A DNA stretch of 64,000 nt from the NCBI RefSeq assembly GCF_006717045.1, contig NZ_VFPH01000001.1:2852001-2916000 (forward strand), written 5' to 3'. The stretch comes from Pseudonocardia cypriaca. Lineage in GTDB: Bacteria; Actinomycetota; Actinomycetes; Mycobacteriales; Pseudonocardiaceae. The notes under the pieces were generated by a model, which had not been told where the DNA came from, made no database searches, and saw only the letters and a program-made list of their open reading frames with translations. A program made the translations under genes and the position numbers. Shown in pieces: positions 62,352 to 64,000 of the stretch (within the stretch, counting starts at the first letter, position 1; every line of letters starts with the position of its first letter).

Positions 62352-62999
62352 CTATGAGCCGTGCCGAGGAGTCGGCGCGGCCGCCCGCTCAACCGGCAGT
62401 GGCGTCTGCACCAGTGGCATCTGCACCAGGAGCACCGTGCCGGCGCCACGCAGGCTGCGGACGCTCATCCGCCCCGCCACCGCCTCCACGCGCTCGCGCA
62501 GGCCGAGCAGGCCGCGCAGCGACAGCGCCCAGATCGTCACCGCGGCGGCGACCGTGAACACCCACCACGCGACGTGGATCCCGAGCTGGGTAGCGAGCGC
62601 TGCCGAGGCGAAGGCCCCGAAGGCGAGCAGGTTCTGCGGGTAGAGGTAGGCCGCGAACAGCAGCCACCCGGCGAAGAACCCGAACGTGGGTCCGAGGCCT
62701 GCCGTGTTGAAGGCGTAGAACGACCCGGCGTGCGGCAGGCGGCGCGAGAACTCGGCGATCGTGTTGACGAGCAGCATCACGCCGACCAGCGACATCAGGT
62801 AGACGAGCGGGAGCGCCGGGCCGGCGTGGACCGCGATCAAGGCCGCGGTGAACATGATCCCCGATGCGGGGTTCATGACGCCCAGCGACATGGCCACCGA
62901 GCCGGTGACGCCGACCGCGTCGCGCTTGAGAGCCCCGTCGCCCACGACGCGCGAGGGTATGCCGCTCGCTGCGCCAGGCGCTACGCACGCCGGCGCCAC
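62352..62999 (-). pseudogene. Truncated APC-family amino-acid permease
   Basis: The frame encodes about 215 residues that match the N-terminal half of an amino-acid/polyamine permease: VGVTGSVAMSLGVMNPASGIMFTAALIAV, LVYLMSLVGVMLLVNTIAEFSRRLPHAGSFYAFNTAGLGPTFGFFAGWLLFAAYLYPQ and one or two more helices. A real permease has about 12 segments; only about five are here, and the last 45 residues (RERVEAVAGRMSVRSLRGAG...) look out of register or unrelated, running into a stop near 62352. I infer a 3' truncation, so no working transporter. The start near 62999 is uncertain. Confidence 0.75.
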
Positions 63000-63087
63000 C
63001 CGGCACTCGTGGTCAGGGGCTGATCACCGATCACGCGCGTCGGCGTGGCGAGGCGATCATGTCGCCCGGTCGGGTTAACGTCGCGGC

Positions 63088-63891
63088 GTGCTCGGGGTCA
63101 GTCACGCGCTGTCGGGAGCGGCCCTCGGGCTTGCGGTCGCGGGGTTCGTACCCCAGCTCCTGGGGGAGCACCCCGACGCCGGCACCGTGCTGACGTTCAC
63201 CGCGGTCTGCGCGGGTGCGGCCCTGCTGCCCGACCTGGACCACCCGTCGTCGATGGCCACGCGCCGGTTCTCGGCGGCCTCGTTCGTCGCGAGCCACCTC
63301 GTGCGGCCGCTGTCGCGGCTGGTGTACGACCTCACCCGAGGTCCTCGGGACACCGGTCGCGGCTCCCACCGCGGCCTCACCCACACCGTCGTCGGGGCCG
63401 TCCTGCTCGGGGTGGCGGTGAACCTCGCGTCGGCGCGGTTCGGCACCCCGGTGCTGGTCGGCACGCTGTTCGTGTGCCTCGCCCTGGCGATCAAGGGGCT
63501 CGACGCGCTGGTGCCGGGGCCACCGTCGCTGGTGATCGCCGCCGGGCTCACTTACGGCATCGAGCACGCGGTGCCGGGCGGCACCGCGGGCACGGCGGGC
63601 TGGCTGGGCACCGCGGTCACGCTGGGGATGGTGGTGCATTCGATCGGCGATGCGATCACCGAGTCCGGCGCGCCGCTGCTGTGGCCGCTGCCGATCCGGC
63701 GGCGCCGGTGGTACCCGGTTGGCAGCCCGCGGCCGCTGCGGTTCCGCACCGGTGGGTCCGTCGAGGCCTTGCTGGTGGCGCCCGCCCTCACCGTCGGGGT
63801 GTTCCTGCTCGGCGCGTTCGTCGTGCCCGGGGTTGCGCCCTGGTTGCTTGAGATGCGAGCTCACGTCGAGCGGCTCGTCGCGGGCGGCTGA
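63088..63891 (+). CDS. YdjM/LexA-binding-type membrane-bound metal-dependent hydrolase
   Basis: This 267-residue protein has the PF04307 pattern: SHALSGAALGLAVAGF at the N-terminus, CAGAALLPDLDHPSS (metal-binding Asp pair) and RGSHRGLTHTVVGAVLLG (His-x2-x-Thr-His motif). There are about five membrane segments. Relatives include YdjM and are putative hydrolases or membrane proteins of unknown substrate. GTG at 63088 is the start. Confidence 0.87.
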   Translation: MLGVSHALSGAALGLAVAGFVPQLLGEHPDAGTVLTFTAVCAGAALLPDLDHPSSMATRRFSAASFVASHLVRPLSRLVYDLTRGPRDTGRGSHRGLTHTVVGAVLLGVAVNLASARFGTPVLVGTLFVCLALAIKGLDALVPGPPSLVIAAGLTYGIEHAVPGGTAGTAGWLGTAVTLGMVVHSIGDAITESGAPLLWPLPIRRRRWYPVGSPRPLRFRTGGSVEALLVAPALTVGVFLLGAFVVPGVAPWLLEMRAHVERLVAGG

Positions 63892-63924
63892 GGAGGCCGG
63901 CCGGGCGGGGACGATGATGCGGGC

Positions 63925-64000
63925 GTGGACTCACCTCTCCCGAACCGGCCGGTGGTCGGGATCCTGCACCCCGGTGCGATGGGCGCCGCGCTCGGTTCGG
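63925..64000 (+). CDS. NAD-binding 6-phosphogluconate dehydrogenase-like / DUF1932 protein (3' cut by window end)
   Basis: Only 25 codons are present. After GTG at 63925 they encode PVVGILHPGAMGAALGS, which is the Rossmann glycine-rich loop of a 6-phosphogluconate dehydrogenase-like protein of the DUF1932 group. The rest lies outside the window, so the assignment rests on the loop alone. Confidence 0.6.
   Translation, partial: MDSPLPNRPVVGILHPGAMGAALGS

Overview
The window is very GC-rich (well over 70% by eye), starts many genes with GTG, packs genes into ATGA/GTGA overlaps, and encodes families typical of actinomycetes: the Methyltransf_19 (DUF574) methyltransferase, DUF4032, DUF6529, RskA-type anti-sigma factor and MutA/MutB/MeaB. 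It is most likely an actinobacterial chromosome, probably Pseudonocardiaceae and perhaps Pseudonocardia-like. That assignment is inference from gene style; no rRNA or other marker is present.

Layout. 1-3493: 3'-part of a large hybrid histidine kinase with tandem HAMP repeats and a translationally coupled response regulator. 3494-4202: an intergenic element built of two ~190-bp inverted arms around a ~180-bp core. 4203-6292: Zn-dependent dehydrogenase plus Gfo/Idh/MocA oxidoreductase operon. 6392-7704: CsbD-like protein and AbrB-family membrane protein. 7956-17689: a general-stress signalling block (STAS protein, STAS-ATPase, CheR-PAS, CheB, YihY/BrkB membrane protein, giant SpoIIE-type phosphatase). 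17827-20405: SDR and RecQ. 20527-23445: two glycosyltransferases and GmhA. 23465-24681: VOC protein and an ArsR/low-MW-phosphatase fusion with its probable operator. 25268-29118: SurE, PfkB kinase, a small acidic ORF and formate-THF ligase. 29309-38231: the main heptose cluster (GmhB, HldE, a second PfkB kinase, four GT9 heptosyltransferase-like proteins, GT2 and an SDR). 38300-39645: two paralogous hypothetical proteins with repeat-rich tails. 39830-44267: UdgX-type uracil-DNA glycosylase, BON-methyltransferase fusion, FabG-like SDR, DUF4032 protein and DUF574 methyltransferase. 44275-51606: GH39-like lipoprotein and the cydABDC operon for cytochrome bd oxidase. 51770-53775: a second copy of the inverted-arm element, interrupted by an intact IS256-family insertion sequence (51840-53273) with an 8-bp target duplication. 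53794-57133: ECF sigma/anti-sigma pair divergent from a DUF6529-Rieske envelope redox operon. 57255-62331: mutA-mutB-meaB. 62352-64000: a truncated APC permease, a YdjM-type membrane protein and the start of a DUF1932-type dehydrogenase.

How the genes fit together. GmhA, HldE and GmhB supply the steps from sedoheptulose 7-phosphate to ADP-D-glycero-beta-D-manno-heptose. Four GT9 enzymes plus GT4, GT2 and another glycosyltransferase sit beside them, so the cluster probably builds a heptose-containing surface or secreted glycan in an organism expected to have no LPS. HldD, the epimerase, is not in the window. The cyd operon and the formate-THF ligase/gmhB intergenic region carry a very similar CTAC-N5-GTAGTAGTT motif, suggesting one regulator may act on both. 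The most structurally unusual non-coding feature is the pair of ~560-bp inverted-arm elements about 49 kb apart; removing the IS and one target duplication from the second restores the arrangement seen in the first.
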